Positions 28,285 through 38,951 are shown, counted from the first letter of the stretch. The stretch: 54,048 nt of DNA from an uncultured Flavobacteriales bacterium (GCA_905479915.1 CAJQOH010000041.1:1-54048); one strand, 5' to 3'. The notes: generated from the sequence alone by a model not told the origin. Made by a program: numbers and translations.

Positions 28285-31005
28285 ATGACTAAAAAAATTC
28301 TTTTAGGTTTATTCATTTTATTAATGGGAGCAGTAAGCATAATTGCCTACAACTTTTACAAAAATGTAAAACAGCCTATTAACAAAACTGCTTTTGAAGC
28401 AATTCCTCAAAATGCAGCATTAATTATTAAAGAAAATAATTTCAATTCCCTTTATTCTAAATTGGCAACCACCAATATTATCTGGGAAGATTTAATCACA
28501 AATACGTCAACAGCAAAAGCTGTAAACAGCAAGCTTCATTACCTAGACTCTTTATTAACTGGTCCTTTTAAACCATTATTTATTGCTAAACCTATTATAG
28601 GTTCTCTGCACCTTTCAGGAGCAAACAATTATGACTTTATTTTTTACATACCTTTAAGTGATGAAATCACCGAAGAAAAGCTAATTCAAAAAATTAAAAC
28701 CACTACAAAGAGAAACCCAACCACAAGAGCTTATGATGTTACCAACATCCACTCTTTACCAACTAGCGGTAATCAAAAAATTTCATTAGTTATCTACAAA
28801 AACACCTTAGCTTTTAGTTATAGCACCGTTTTGATTGAGGATGTTATTCGCCAATTAAATACTGAAAATAGTCTAGTAAATAGTCCTGACTTCTCTAAAG
28901 TGACAGCAAATTCTGGACAATCTGAAGACGGGAACATTTTTGTGAACAATAAATATTTTTCAAAAATCATCAGTCAATTCTTAAACAAAACCACTAAGGA
29001 GTATACTGCTAATTTTGAAAAATATACGGGCTGGACAGAGTTAGACATCAGCATTAAATCAAACGCATTAAGCTTAAACGGGTTTAGTTTTTCTGATGAC
29101 AAAAAGAATCATTGGGTAACTCTTTTTAAGAATCAAAAACCTCAGGATATTGACATGTTAAACATTATCCCTTTTAACACCGCATATTTTTATCATTATG
29201 GTTTAAACGATTCTAAAACATTTTTTGAAAACAAAAAGCTTTCTTTAAAAAACACAAATCAATTCTTTAACTACCAAAAGTACCTAGATAATCAAACTGA
29301 AAATTTTGGAATTGACTTGGAAGAGGAACTATTAGCTAACATAGGTAATGAAGTAGCTTTTGTTATTACAGAATCTCAAAATGATGATTTTTCTGCCAAT
29401 AAGTTTGTTGTGTTTCATTCCAAAGAAACCGAAAAAACTGCAGCTGACTTAAAAAGCATTTCAGAAAAAGTGAATGAAGAACCTTTTGAAAGCATTGCTT
29501 TTAATGATTATCTAATTAACAAAATTGAACTCAAAAACTTATTTAAAAACTTAATAGGAAAACCTTTTATAGATCTTGATCAGCATTATTATTCTGTCAT
29601 AGACGATTATGTTGTATTCGGGAATTCTGAAAGTGCTTTAAAAACATTTATTACGAATATCGTAAATCGAAAAACGTTAATGAATAACGATAATTTTAAA
29701 GGCTTTAACAACAGTTTATCTTCTAGTAGTAACATTTTTATATACAACAATGTTTCACGATCTAGCGAGCTATACAAACAGTTTTGTAAAGAAAGTTTCA
29801 TTCCAATAATAGATGAAAAAATTGAGACCTTTAGAAAATTTGAAGCAGTTGCTTTTCAAGTAAGCACAGAAAAAAATGGATTGTATTACAACAACATTCA
29901 TTTAAAATACAATCCTATTTACAAAAAAGAAACGAGTTCATTATGGGAGTTATTAATGGACACAACAGTAAATTCAGCACCTCAACTGGTTACCAATCAT
30001 AAAACAAAAGCCAAAGAGATTTTTATACAAGATGATGCCAACAAAATTTACCTAATTAGTAACATTGGAAAAGTTATTTGGACCAAGCAGTTACAAGAAC
30101 CTATTATTGGAAAAGTGCATCAAATTGATGTTTACAAAAACAACAAGCTACAATTGCTTTTCAATACTTCTTCTAAAATTTATTTGATTGATAGGAATGG
30201 TAATAATGTAGAAAGTTACCCTGTAAAACTGCCTAGTAAAGCGACTAGCGAAGTAACACCTTTAGACTATTCTCACAACAGAAACTACCGTTTAATTATT
30301 GGCTGTGATAATAATATGGTATACAACTATGATACTAAAGGCAGTCAAGTTAAAGGCTGGGAATATTCAGCAACAGACAATTATGCAATTGGAAATGTTT
30401 GGCACTTTACATTATCTAATAAAGACTACATTGTTGTTCCTTTAAAAGATGGGTCGATAAAAGTTATTCAACGAAACGGAAAAGATAGAGTAAATCTAAA
30501 AAACAAACTTCCGTTATCAAACAACCCTATAAATTTAAACGTTGGAAGTGAATTAGCTAAAACGTACTTAATCACAACCGACACTTCTGGAAACATTAAC
30601 AAGCTTTATTTCAATGATAAACTTGAAAAAATAGTTTATGAAAAAAATCAATCAAACACCCATTTTAACTTTTTTGACTTTGATAACAACAAGTCTAAAG
30701 ACTATATTTTTAGCACGGAAAATACCCTAAGAATAATTGACTCTGACAAACAAGAATTGTATCAAAATGAATTCGAATTAAACATTACCCAACAACCTCA
30801 ACGTTTTACAATGAAAGACAGAACTGTTCGAATAGGTATAGTTACTCAAAATGAAATTTACTTAATAAACGCTCTAGGACAAATTGAAGACGGATTCCCA
30901 CTAGTAGGTTCAACTCCTTTTTCTATAGCTGATATAAACAATGATAAAACTACAAACCTGGTTGTTGTAAATGGCAATATGCTTTACACTTATAACTTGA
31001 AGTAG
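28285..31005 (+). CDS. Membrane-anchored protein of unknown function with C-terminal propeller-like region
   Basis: A 906-residue protein with one N-terminal membrane helix (about residues 5-24, ILLGLFILLMGAVSIIAYNF) and a large periplasmic part. Residues 35-560 resemble the DUF3352 type of protein seen in Bacteroidetes, starting with FEAIPQNAALIIKENN; the match is by eye. From about residue 570 the protein has repeated strands such as KAKEIFIQDDANKIYLISNIGKVIWTK, like PQQ or FG-GAP style propellers, ending with DINNDKTTNLVVVNGNMLYTYNLK. No catalytic residues recognised. It is followed after about 110 bases by a TPR protein on the same strand. Function unknown; envelope. Confidence 0.7.
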   Translation: MTKKILLGLFILLMGAVSIIAYNFYKNVKQPINKTAFEAIPQNAALIIKENNFNSLYSKLATTNIIWEDLITNTSTAKAVNSKLHYLDSLLTGPFKPLFIAKPIIGSLHLSGANNYDFIFYIPLSDEITEEKLIQKIKTTTKRNPTTRAYDVTNIHSLPTSGNQKISLVIYKNTLAFSYSTVLIEDVIRQLNTENSLVNSPDFSKVTANSGQSEDGNIFVNNKYFSKIISQFLNKTTKEYTANFEKYTGWTELDISIKSNALSLNGFSFSDDKKNHWVTLFKNQKPQDIDMLNIIPFNTAYFYHYGLNDSKTFFENKKLSLKNTNQFFNYQKYLDNQTENFGIDLEEELLANIGNEVAFVITESQNDDFSANKFVVFHSKETEKTAADLKSISEKVNEEPFESIAFNDYLINKIELKNLFKNLIGKPFIDLDQHYYSVIDDYVVFGNSESALKTFITNIVNRKTLMNNDNFKGFNNSLSSSSNIFIYNNVSRSSELYKQFCKESFIPIIDEKIETFRKFEAVAFQVSTEKNGLYYNNIHLKYNPIYKKETSSLWELLMDTTVNSAPQLVTNHKTKAKEIFIQDDANKIYLISNIGKVIWTKQLQEPIIGKVHQIDVYKNNKLQLLFNTSSKIYLIDRNGNNVESYPVKLPSKATSEVTPLDYSHNRNYRLIIGCDNNMVYNYDTKGSQVKGWEYSATDNYAIGNVWHFTLSNKDYIVVPLKDGSIKVIQRNGKDRVNLKNKLPLSNNPINLNVGSELAKTYLITTDTSGNINKLYFNDKLEKIVYEKNQSNTHFNFFDFDNNKSKDYIFSTENTLRIIDSDKQELYQNEFELNITQQPQRFTMKDRTVRIGIVTQNEIYLINALGQIEDGFPLVGSTPFSIADINNDKTTNLVVVNGNMLYTYNLK

Positions 31006-31112
31006 TCTCAGAAATTATCATTGCGAAAAGAGTTTATACTTATTTAACATTTAACCACACCCCATGTGTAATAAGAAGACAATTAATGTGTTTTTTTGTT
31101 GTAGAAAAAAGA

Positions 31113-33005
31113 ATGGGAATACTTTTAGACATATCAAATATAAAAAGAGCAATAATCTTACCTCTTTTTATTTTCACACTTACGTCCTCATTATTTTCTC
31201 AAGTAAGAAAAGAAAATAAACTATTAATTGGTCGATTAGAGCTTTCCGAAAAGCAATACAAAAGTGCTATTGAGAAGTTTAATTACGTGATTAAAAACGC
31301 CCCCCCCAATTATGAACCTTATTATTTTAGAGGGTTAGCAAAGCTAGAACTAGGTGATATTATTGGAGCAGAAAACGATTTTACTCAAGCCATAAAACTA
31401 AAACCCCTCAATATTGATAATTATATTGTTAGGGCTTCTGCTAGGAATCAACTACTAAATTACAAAGGTGCTTTTGAAGATTTTGAAAGTGCTATTGCTC
31501 TTGAACCTAACAACTCTACCATTTATTTGAATAGGTCAATTAGTCATATTAACATACAAGATTACAAAAGTGCTATTGCAGACTGTGAAACAGCTTTGCG
31601 ATATCATAACAAAAAAGAATTGGTATATCTTATTAGAGGAATGTCTGAGTTAGGTTTAAAAAACTACTACAAAGCCATTAGTGATTTTAATCTTATTATA
31701 AAAAGCAACCCCAGAAAATCTGAAACTTATGTAAGAAGGGCTACTGCATATTATCACTTAACAAGCTATGATTCTGCCCTCACGGATATTAATATCGCCT
31801 TACATTTAGATCCAGAAAGCAGTTATGCCTATTTCCAACGGGCAATGGTATATAACAAAACAGAACAAAAAGACAATGCCTTAAAAGATTTAAACAAGGT
31901 CTTAGAAATTACACCAAACTCTACCTCAGCATACTACAACAGAGCATTAATTTATTCAGATAAGGAGGAATACAAAAAAGCTTTAACCGATTATAACAAG
32001 GTTGTAATGTTAAGTCCTAAAAATATTTTAGCCTATTATAATAGAGCGCTAATCCATCAACGATTAAAAAAGAACAAACTAGCAAGAAAAGATGTAGAAA
32101 AAGTAATTGAAATTTACCCTGATTTTGTTGACGCTTACAAATTAAGAGCTTCACTAAAACAACAAATTGGTGATTATTTAGGAGCTAAACAAGATAACCA
32201 AACTGCTGAAATCATTAACAATACAAAACTTGACATAACAGATAGTTTAAAAAGACATGAAGAGTTAAACATTGCTAAAGTAACTTCATTTAGCGGCAAC
32301 AGAGACAACAAAAATGTAGAACAAATTAGCAACAACGAAATTGCACTGGTTAGCCCTTACTACATTAGTCTACTGGCTTCATCGAAGCACAAACGTATTA
32401 TTGATTCTTGGAACAAAAAGAACAACTCTTATTCAGCATACTTTTTATTGAATGCTAACAACAATGAAATTGGTGAAGACCTTAAAAAAGAAAAACTAAA
32501 AAAACTCAACGAAAAAATTCTATCAGATTATAGAAACGGAGAACTCTATTTAAAAAGAGCCATTGTAAATGCTTCTTTGGATTATTATGACAAAGCCATT
32601 ATGGATTTTAATAAGTCTTTGCACTTAGACAATGACAATTACATGGCTTACTTTGGAAAAGCCAACATGCTCTACCGAATTATAAACAAAGTAGAAGAAA
32701 GTAGCTATACACTTGAAATGATTATTAAAGACTATGATCAGTGTATCGAATTAAACCCCAACTTTGCTTACGCCTACTTTAATAGAGCTTATTTAAAATT
32801 TCAAAACGAAGATTACATTGGTGCTATTGAAGATTATAGTGAGGCGATTAAACTATCACCATCTTTTTCTGAAGCTCATTTAAATCGCGCCTTAATCTTA
32901 TTGATCTTAGAAAACAATGAGCAGGCTTGCAAAGATTTAAGCAAGGCTGGAGAACTAGGAATGATTAAAGGCTATTCTTTAATTAGTAAGTATTGTAACA
33001 AGTAG
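31113..33005 (+). CDS. Secreted or periplasmic TPR-repeat protein
   Basis: A 630-residue protein if it starts at the ATG at 31113; this start puts the signal peptide (IILPLFIFTLTSSLFSQ) close to the N-terminus. An ATG nine codons upstream, at 31086, is also open. At least ten TPR units follow, with the usual pattern YYFRGLAKLELGDIIGAENDF and AYYNRALIYSDKEEYKKALTDY, in two blocks (about residues 30-365 and 460-630) separated by a non-repeat linker. TPRs bind other proteins; no enzyme domain is seen. Several Bacteroidetes TPR proteins of this layout serve in envelope or secretion complexes, but no partner is evident here. Confidence 0.82.
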   Translation: MGILLDISNIKRAIILPLFIFTLTSSLFSQVRKENKLLIGRLELSEKQYKSAIEKFNYVIKNAPPNYEPYYFRGLAKLELGDIIGAENDFTQAIKLKPLNIDNYIVRASARNQLLNYKGAFEDFESAIALEPNNSTIYLNRSISHINIQDYKSAIADCETALRYHNKKELVYLIRGMSELGLKNYYKAISDFNLIIKSNPRKSETYVRRATAYYHLTSYDSALTDINIALHLDPESSYAYFQRAMVYNKTEQKDNALKDLNKVLEITPNSTSAYYNRALIYSDKEEYKKALTDYNKVVMLSPKNILAYYNRALIHQRLKKNKLARKDVEKVIEIYPDFVDAYKLRASLKQQIGDYLGAKQDNQTAEIINNTKLDITDSLKRHEELNIAKVTSFSGNRDNKNVEQISNNEIALVSPYYISLLASSKHKRIIDSWNKKNNSYSAYFLLNANNNEIGEDLKKEKLKKLNEKILSDYRNGELYLKRAIVNASLDYYDKAIMDFNKSLHLDNDNYMAYFGKANMLYRIINKVEESSYTLEMIIKDYDQCIELNPNFAYAYFNRAYLKFQNEDYIGAIEDYSEAIKLSPSFSEAHLNRALILLILENNEQACKDLSKAGELGMIKGYSLISKYCNK

Positions 33006-33107
33006 TCAGTAGTCAGTAGTCAAAAAAAATAATTTCTGATCACTTTTCACTTTCTACTTTTCACTCAATGGGCAATTTGAAATCTGGCAATAACGAATTT
33101 AAGCAAC

Positions 33108-33143
33108 AAAAAAAACCGTTAACATTTCTGATAACGGTTTTTA
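33108..33143 (-). terminator. Hairpin terminator between convergent genes
   Basis: AAAACCGTTA (33112-33121) pairs with TAACGGTTTT (33132-33141) with A and T runs on both sides, so it can stop transcription from either strand: the zinc-ribbon gene (stop at 33166) and the TPR gene. Upstream of it, 33006-33030 holds short AGTCAGT repeats. Confidence 0.75.
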
Positions 33144-33165
33144 ATAGTATTCTTAAAAGTGAATC

Positions 33166-33978
33166 TTACTTAGCAGCTTCAGCTTTCTTTTTTCTTGTAA
33201 CTCTTCTTTTTGGTTTTTCTTCAACCACTGGCTCCACATAGTTAGGATCGAAAGTAGCGTCAACTAAAATTCTACCACAATGCTCACATACTAACACTTT
33301 TTTGTGATTTTTAATATCCATTTGTCTTTGTGGTGGTACTTTATTAAAACATCCTCCACAAGAATCTCTCTGAATAGTAACAACTGCTAAACCATTTCTA
33401 GCATTACTTCTAATTCTTGTATACGCTTTCATTAAACGCTCATCAATTACTTTTGCAGCCTTATCAGACTTCTTTTGCAACTTCTCTTCATCAGCAGAAG
33501 TTTCTTCAGTAATTTCTTTTAATTCGTTTTGCTTATTCGTTAAATCAACTTTTCTTCCATCTAAATATTCTTTCGCTTCTTCAACTTTTTCTTTCTTAGA
33601 AGTTAATTGAAATTCTCCTTCTCTAATCTTCTTCTCTGCTAATTCAATTTCTAAAGTTTGAAATTCCATTTCTTTTGTAATGGCATCAAACTCTCTATTA
33701 TTTCTAACCTTATTTTGTTGCTCTTCGTACTTTTTAATCAAGTTATTAGCATCTTTAATACTGTTCTTTCTGTTAGAAATTTCAGTAGTTAAATCCTCTA
33801 TCCCGTTAGTTAACTTTTCTAGCCTTAATGTTAAGCCTTCAACTTCATCTTCTAAATCTTGAACTTCCAAAGGTAGTTCTCCTCTTACTGTACGTATTTT
33901 ATCAATAGTAGAATCAATAACTTGTAAATCATACAATGCTTTTAATCTCTCTTCTATTGTTGCTTCTTGTTTAGCCAT
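33166..33978 (-). CDS. Coiled-coil protein with C4 zinc ribbon (DUF164/CT398 type)
   Basis: A 270-residue cytosolic protein. Residues 10-185 are charged heptad sequence that should form a long antiparallel coiled coil. Residues 207-234 form a zinc ribbon with Cys207, Cys210 (CGGC) and Cys231, Cys234 (CEHC), preceded by the conserved GLAVVTIQRDSCGGC and followed by a basic tail (KPKRRVTRKKK). The family is widespread and nucleic-acid binding has been suggested; its role is unresolved. The start codon is one base from the stop of the NIF3 gene, a linkage that is common across Bacteroidetes and suggests a shared task. A terminator follows. Confidence 0.88.
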   Translation of the reverse strand: MAKQEATIEERLKALYDLQVIDSTIDKIRTVRGELPLEVQDLEDEVEGLTLRLEKLTNGIEDLTTEISNRKNSIKDANNLIKKYEEQQNKVRNNREFDAITKEMEFQTLEIELAEKKIREGEFQLTSKKEKVEEAKEYLDGRKVDLTNKQNELKEITEETSADEEKLQKKSDKAAKVIDERLMKAYTRIRSNARNGLAVVTIQRDSCGGCFNKVPPQRQMDIKNHKKVLVCEHCGRILVDATFDPNYVEPVVEEKPKRRVTRKKKAEAAK

Positions 33979-33979
33979 C

Positions 33980-35074
33980 TTAAAGGTAATTTAATGGGTT
34001 TGTATTTTTTTCCGTTAAACGAACTGCGAAATTAGGGATTTTTTCATTAAGAATTTCATAAATCAACTCACTTGTGTATTGTTCACTTTCATAATGCCCT
34101 ACATCTGCGATAATTATTTGATTATCAGCATCAAAAAATTGATGATATTTAAAATCTCCTGTAATAAAAACATCCGCCTCAGAAGCAATAGCATCATTTA
34201 ACAAAAAGCTTCCTGAACCACCACAAATAGCAACTCTTTTGATTTGCTTTCCTCTCAAGTTTGTAAAGCGAATACAATCTGTATTTAGATCTTTTTTTAG
34301 TCGATTTAAAAAATCTATTTCATTCTCAGCCTCCTCTAACTCTCCAACAACTCCACTTCCAACATTTGGATGTCTATTTTCTAATTGATACACATCATAA
34401 GCAACTTCTTCATATGGATGAGCTGATATTAAATCTCTTACAACAGTATTAACCTTATGATTTGGAGCAATCACTTCTATTCGTGTCTCTTTTTCTTGAT
34501 GAGCTTCACCAGTAGTTCCCGCATAAGGATTTGTTCCAGCCCTACCTTTATAAGTTCCTACACCTTCTAAATTATAACTACAATCGTCATAATTGCCTAT
34601 ACCACCAGCTCCAGCACTAAACATAGCACTTCTTACTTCATCAGCTTTATCTGCCGGACAATAAGTAATAATCTTGCTTAACAAACTCTTTTTGGGCTGT
34701 AATATCTCGCACTTTTTTACCCCAATTTTTTCTGCTATCTTAAAGCTTACTCCATTTTTAGCATTATCTAAATTAGTATGAGCTGCATAAATAGCAATAT
34801 TATTTTTTATTGCTTTGATCACTGTCCGTTCAATATAATCTTTCCCGTTCAGTTTTTTCAACCCACTAAAAACAATAGGATGATGAGCAACAATCATGTT
34901 GCAATTTTTAGCAATTGCCTCTTCTAAAATCTCTTCAACGCAATCCAAACAGATTAAAACACCAGTTACTTCATCATTACTATTCCCAACAATTAAACCA
35001 GAATTATCATAAGATTCTTGATAAGATAACGGTGCAAAATCTTCTATAATAGCTGTTATATCTCGTACTTGCAT
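33980..35074 (-). CDS. NIF3-like dinuclear metal-centre protein (YqfO/DUF34 type)
   Basis: A 364-residue protein of the NIF3 family, which forms toroidal hexamers with a two-metal site on each subunit. The metal-binding part is visible as MIVAHHPIVFSG near residue 60 and at the C-terminal GHYESEQYTSE near residue 330. Between them, about residues 130-235, is the extra PII-like insert (ITYCPADKADEVRSAMFSAGAGGIGNYDDCSY) seen in YqfO of Bacillus, so this is the long form. Proposed roles include GTP cyclohydrolase I-like or metal-handling activity; none is settled. It is the first gene of a two-gene operon with the zinc-ribbon protein. Confidence 0.92.
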   Translation of the reverse strand: MQVRDITAIIEDFAPLSYQESYDNSGLIVGNSNDEVTGVLICLDCVEEILEEAIAKNCNMIVAHHPIVFSGLKKLNGKDYIERTVIKAIKNNIAIYAAHTNLDNAKNGVSFKIAEKIGVKKCEILQPKKSLLSKIITYCPADKADEVRSAMFSAGAGGIGNYDDCSYNLEGVGTYKGRAGTNPYAGTTGEAHQEKETRIEVIAPNHKVNTVVRDLISAHPYEEVAYDVYQLENRHPNVGSGVVGELEEAENEIDFLNRLKKDLNTDCIRFTNLRGKQIKRVAICGGSGSFLLNDAIASEADVFITGDFKYHQFFDADNQIIIADVGHYESEQYTSELIYEILNEKIPNFAVRLTEKNTNPLNYL

Positions 35075-35180
35075 AAGTTCATAATGATTATATGATAGAA
35101 TATTTTTAAGTTATGGAAAATTAAGAATTAATTACTTTTTTCTGTTGGCTCATTAAAGCATTCTTTCATTCAAATCTTCT

Positions 35181-38147
35181 TTAAAGAGATATAATAATAG
35201 AAACTTTAGTTCCTGCAATTTCATTTTTTTCATTATAAACTTGCATCGGACCTTCAATCGAACATCCCTTATTGGATATCTTACTAATTAACTCTATCCT
35301 CCCTTTTGTCAACTCCATTCCTTTAGAATCGTGATATTGTTTTTTACCCTTTTTATCTGCAATACTTTTATCAATCCCTATTCCATCATCAACGATATTA
35401 ATCAGGAGTTCTCCCTCTTTTTTTATTGCATCTATAGTAATATTTCCACGTTGATCTCTTGGTAATATTCCATGCCAAATAGAATTCTCAATAAATGGCT
35501 GTAACAACATTGAAGGTATTTTAATGGTTTGAGGCTCTATCATTTTATCGATATCAATGCTATAATCAAACTTATTTTGAAAGCGCATTTCCTCCAATTT
35601 TAAATACAAACTTATTCGTTCAATTTCATCATCCAAATAAATCTCATTAACCAATGAACTATCCAAATTTTTCCGAACCAGTTTAGCAAAGCTAGAAAGG
35701 TATTTATTCGCAGAAATTTTATCTTGCCTATTGATATAGTATTGGATTGAATTTAAAGCATTGAATATAAAGTGTCTATTCATACTCGAGTTCAATGCTT
35801 GCTGCTCTAATTTCATCATCTTAGATTTATCCAAAATTAATTGAGTAGCCCGCTCATCTTCTTCTTTTTTTGCTTTTAGATGTATCGCCATCCATATCGT
35901 ACCAACAACTAAAATACAACACAATAGATAAAACCACCAGGTAAACCAAAAAGGAGGCTTTACTTCAAAAGAAAATGCAACAGGTTTTGTCCAGTTCTTT
36001 AGATCTGTAGTTGCCGAAAGTTTAAATGTAAAATCACCTGACGGAATATTTGAATAGGTAACAAATCTAGATGTTGTAAGTGGTTGCCATATTTCATCAA
36101 ACCCCTCTAACTTAAAACGATACTTCACTTTATCAGGGCTTTCATGATAAATCCCTACAAAATCAAATGTTAAGTGATTCTTATTGTATTTTAAAACCAA
36201 GTTTTTGGGCAAATAATTCTCATCGATCCCTTTTGAATACTTCGTTAAATCTCTTTTTTCAAAAAACAAGCGAATATCTTTAATCCGAACTTTTGGCAAT
36301 GTTGCACTTATACTTTCAGAATTCAACGGATGTTTCATTAATCCATAACTCGTTCCAAACCATAAATTATTTTGATGGTCGATATAAGATGCATTCTGAT
36401 TACATTCTAAACTCTTTAATCCGTCAAGATTTGAATATCGAATAAAATCCGTTTTAGTAAATGAATCTTTTTCTAAAATATTCAATTGATACAACCCGAA
36501 ATTAGTACCTATCCACAAGTTATCATCATTATCTAATTGCAAAAAATTAACGTTATTCGAGGCATAACTATCTGGTAATTCTAAGGTTGAAAATTCTCCC
36601 TTATTAAATATCGCCAATCCGTTTTGAGTAGCTATCCATAGGTTGTTTTTTTCATCTTTAACAATTGCCATAACACTTCTATCTGGCAATCCATTGGTCT
36701 CATCATATTTTGTTACCCTTTGATTTTTAATATCAAAATGAAATAGCCCATCTGAAGAACAAAACCAAACAACCTCATTACTCTCTCTATATATATAACG
36801 GAGATTCCTAATTGAACCTATCTGCTCATTAAAACTGTATATACTATCATTTTCTAAATATAAAACAGACAATCCCTCTTTCGTTCCTATCCAAATATCT
36901 CCATTCCCATCTTCGTTTAAAGCATATATTTTTTTTGCATTTAATCCATCCTCCGTACTATAGGTTTTAAACTTTCCATTTTCATAAACCGATAAACCCA
37001 TATCTGTTCCGAACCACATTCGTTTATCCTTAGCCAATAAACTACACCACACCGTATTGTTTGCTAGACCATCCTCCATACTATAATTTACTATAGTACC
37101 TTCTTCAATTTTACAAATTCCTTTTCGATGCGTTGTAATCCAAATGTTTTTCATGTCATCTTCAACAATCGACAAAACAACACTATTACTAAGGCCATCA
37201 TCTTCAGTATAACTTATAAAACTTTCATTGGTGAATTTTATCAACCCTCTTCCATCTGAACCTAAAAATAAGTTCCCTTCATCATCTTCTATAATGGTTT
37301 TAATGTTATTATCTGTTAAACCATCCTTACTTGTAAAGTTTTTAATCCCTTCTCTACTGTATTTTGAGACACCATTCTTAGCCACAAACCACAATGATTC
37401 ATCTCTCCTTTTTATAAAACCTCTGATATGGTTACTTACAAATCCGTTATTTAAATTGTAGAAGTTTGAGGCATCTCCAATAATATGGAGCACTCCTTTT
37501 CCGAAAGTTGAACACCAAACAGTATTATCTTCATCAATAAAAACCTGAGTTGCGTTTACATTTTTAATGGTGTCTTTAATATTTAACTGAGCATCAATTA
37601 TTGAAACTCCAGCTCTAGTAGCCAACCACTTATTGTCTTTATCATCGATAAAAACATCTCTCACATAATTATTTTTCGCTCCATTTGGTAACGTAATATA
37701 ATTAAGAGTCCCGTTCTCCAAATAAACAACTCCGCCTCCATCTGTAACAAACCACATCTTCCCTTCATTATCCTCTGCAATACAAAGAATGAAATTTTGA
37801 TTCAACTCTTCTTTAAATGAATAACTCTTAAAGGAAGAACCTTCAAACACGGTTACCCCACCTTTTGTCCCTAACCAAACTCTCCCCTTACTATCATTAT
37901 AAATAGCATCAATTTGGTTACTCAACAAACCATCATTAATAGAAAAGTTTTCGAAATTAACTCCATCAAACTTTGACAAGCCTCCTAATGTTCCTATCCA
38001 AATATACCCATCATCATCTTGACTAATGGCTCTAATTTGAGACTGAACTAATCCTTCTTCGATAGAGTAGTTTATAAAGTTATATTGTTGAGAAAATGCA
38101 CTACCAGAACATAATAGTGCAATAAGACAAACCAGAATTTTATTCAT
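35181..38147 (-). CDS. Two-component regulator propeller / LytS-type sensor histidine kinase
   Basis: A 988-residue sensor. After a signal peptide (1-19) come about fourteen two-component-regulator propeller repeats (to about 615) of the type GLVQSQIRAISQDDDGYIWI, expected to fold as two seven-bladed periplasmic propellers. A Y_Y_Y domain lies at about 659-725, one membrane helix at 732-755 and a LytS-type His_kinase domain at about 775-985: phospho-acceptor His near 788 (NRHFIFNALNS), N-box ENSIWHG near 888, G-box DDGIGID near 922. It signals to the LytTR regulator whose gene ends six bases upstream of its start. Propeller sensors in this phylum often detect polysaccharide fragments, but no glycan-use genes are nearby, so the signal is unknown. 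Confidence 0.92.
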   Translation of the reverse strand: MNKILVCLIALLCSGSAFSQQYNFINYSIEEGLVQSQIRAISQDDDGYIWIGTLGGLSKFDGVNFENFSINDGLLSNQIDAIYNDSKGRVWLGTKGGVTVFEGSSFKSYSFKEELNQNFILCIAEDNEGKMWFVTDGGGVVYLENGTLNYITLPNGAKNNYVRDVFIDDKDNKWLATRAGVSIIDAQLNIKDTIKNVNATQVFIDEDNTVWCSTFGKGVLHIIGDASNFYNLNNGFVSNHIRGFIKRRDESLWFVAKNGVSKYSREGIKNFTSKDGLTDNNIKTIIEDDEGNLFLGSDGRGLIKFTNESFISYTEDDGLSNSVVLSIVEDDMKNIWITTHRKGICKIEEGTIVNYSMEDGLANNTVWCSLLAKDKRMWFGTDMGLSVYENGKFKTYSTEDGLNAKKIYALNEDGNGDIWIGTKEGLSVLYLENDSIYSFNEQIGSIRNLRYIYRESNEVVWFCSSDGLFHFDIKNQRVTKYDETNGLPDRSVMAIVKDEKNNLWIATQNGLAIFNKGEFSTLELPDSYASNNVNFLQLDNDDNLWIGTNFGLYQLNILEKDSFTKTDFIRYSNLDGLKSLECNQNASYIDHQNNLWFGTSYGLMKHPLNSESISATLPKVRIKDIRLFFEKRDLTKYSKGIDENYLPKNLVLKYNKNHLTFDFVGIYHESPDKVKYRFKLEGFDEIWQPLTTSRFVTYSNIPSGDFTFKLSATTDLKNWTKPVAFSFEVKPPFWFTWWFYLLCCILVVGTIWMAIHLKAKKEEDERATQLILDKSKMMKLEQQALNSSMNRHFIFNALNSIQYYINRQDKISANKYLSSFAKLVRKNLDSSLVNEIYLDDEIERISLYLKLEEMRFQNKFDYSIDIDKMIEPQTIKIPSMLLQPFIENSIWHGILPRDQRGNITIDAIKKEGELLINIVDDGIGIDKSIADKKGKKQYHDSKGMELTKGRIELISKISNKGCSIEGPMQVYNEKNEIAGTKVSIIISL

Positions 38148-38153
38148 TGAAGT

Positions 38154-38912
38154 CTAAAAAGTTTTAATAGCGCTAATAAATCCTGACAATTTTCTTCTTG
38201 CTACTGGAATTGCTTCCCCAGTATCCATAATTGCTACATTTCCTTCCTGACGATTAAACTCTTTTAAGTGGTGTCTTGTATTAATAATATGAGATTTATG
38301 AACTCTAAAAAAAGTATTTGAATCCAATACCTTCTCATACCTCGCAATGGTCATACTACTAACACACCTTGTTCCATCTGCTAAAAAGATTCTAGTATAA
38401 CTTTCATCAGCCTCTAAATGAATGATATCTTCTGCTTTAATTATTTCATAACCAGTTAAAGTAGGTACAGCAATAGTATCTGACTTACTTTCATTCTTAT
38501 ACTCATTTAAAAGAGTTTTGATTAAATTATAATCTACATTGCCTTCACCACTTTCTTTTAAATTGATCTTACTTACTGCCGCTTGCAAATCTTCAATATC
38601 AATTGGCTTTTCGATATAATCAATAGCTCCAGCTTTTAATGCTTTCAATGCAAATTGATTGTGTGCAGTAATAAATATTACAGCAAAATCCTTTTTTTCT
38701 ATAGACTCTAACAATTCAAACCCATCTTCATTGGGCATATTAATATCTAAAAACAACAAATTAGGCTCATGCTTAGCAATCAATGTTCTAGCTTCATCGG
38801 CAGAACCTGCTTGAGCGACAACATTTACATCAGGGCAAAAGTCATCAAGAATTAATTTAAGGTTTTCGCGAGCGTTTTGCTCATCATCGATAATAATAGT
38901 ATTAATAGCCAT
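38154..38912 (-). CDS. LytTR-family response regulator
   Basis: A 252-residue regulator. The receiver domain (1-120) has acidic Asp9/Asp10, phospho-acceptor Asp56 (LFLDINMP) and Lys in YIEKPIDIEDL. A LytTR DNA-binding domain covers about 150-250 (EADESYTRIFLADGTRC, FFRVHKSHIINTRHLK-like region, then PVARRKLSGF). It lies just six bases before the propeller kinase gene, its cognate partner. A second LytTR regulator gene precedes it by 111 bases. The -7 element TATATTTG at 38951-38944 fits a promoter of its own. Confidence 0.93.
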   Translation of the reverse strand: MAINTIIIDDEQNARENLKLILDDFCPDVNVVAQAGSADEARTLIAKHEPNLLFLDINMPNEDGFELLESIEKKDFAVIFITAHNQFALKALKAGAIDYIEKPIDIEDLQAAVSKINLKESGEGNVDYNLIKTLLNEYKNESKSDTIAVPTLTGYEIIKAEDIIHLEADESYTRIFLADGTRCVSSMTIARYEKVLDSNTFFRVHKSHIINTRHHLKEFNRQEGNVAIMDTGEAIPVARRKLSGFISAIKTF

Positions 38913-38943
38913 AGTTAAAAAGTTTAGTGCTCTTTAAAGCTAT

Positions 38944-38951
38944 CAAATATA
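38944..38951 (-). promoter_or_regulatory. -7 promoter element of the regulator-kinase operon
   Basis: The minus strand reads TATATTTG, a full consensus match, 31 bases before the ATG at 38912. A TTG at -33 is not evident. It would allow the regulator-kinase pair to be transcribed apart from the upstream regulator gene. Confidence 0.4.
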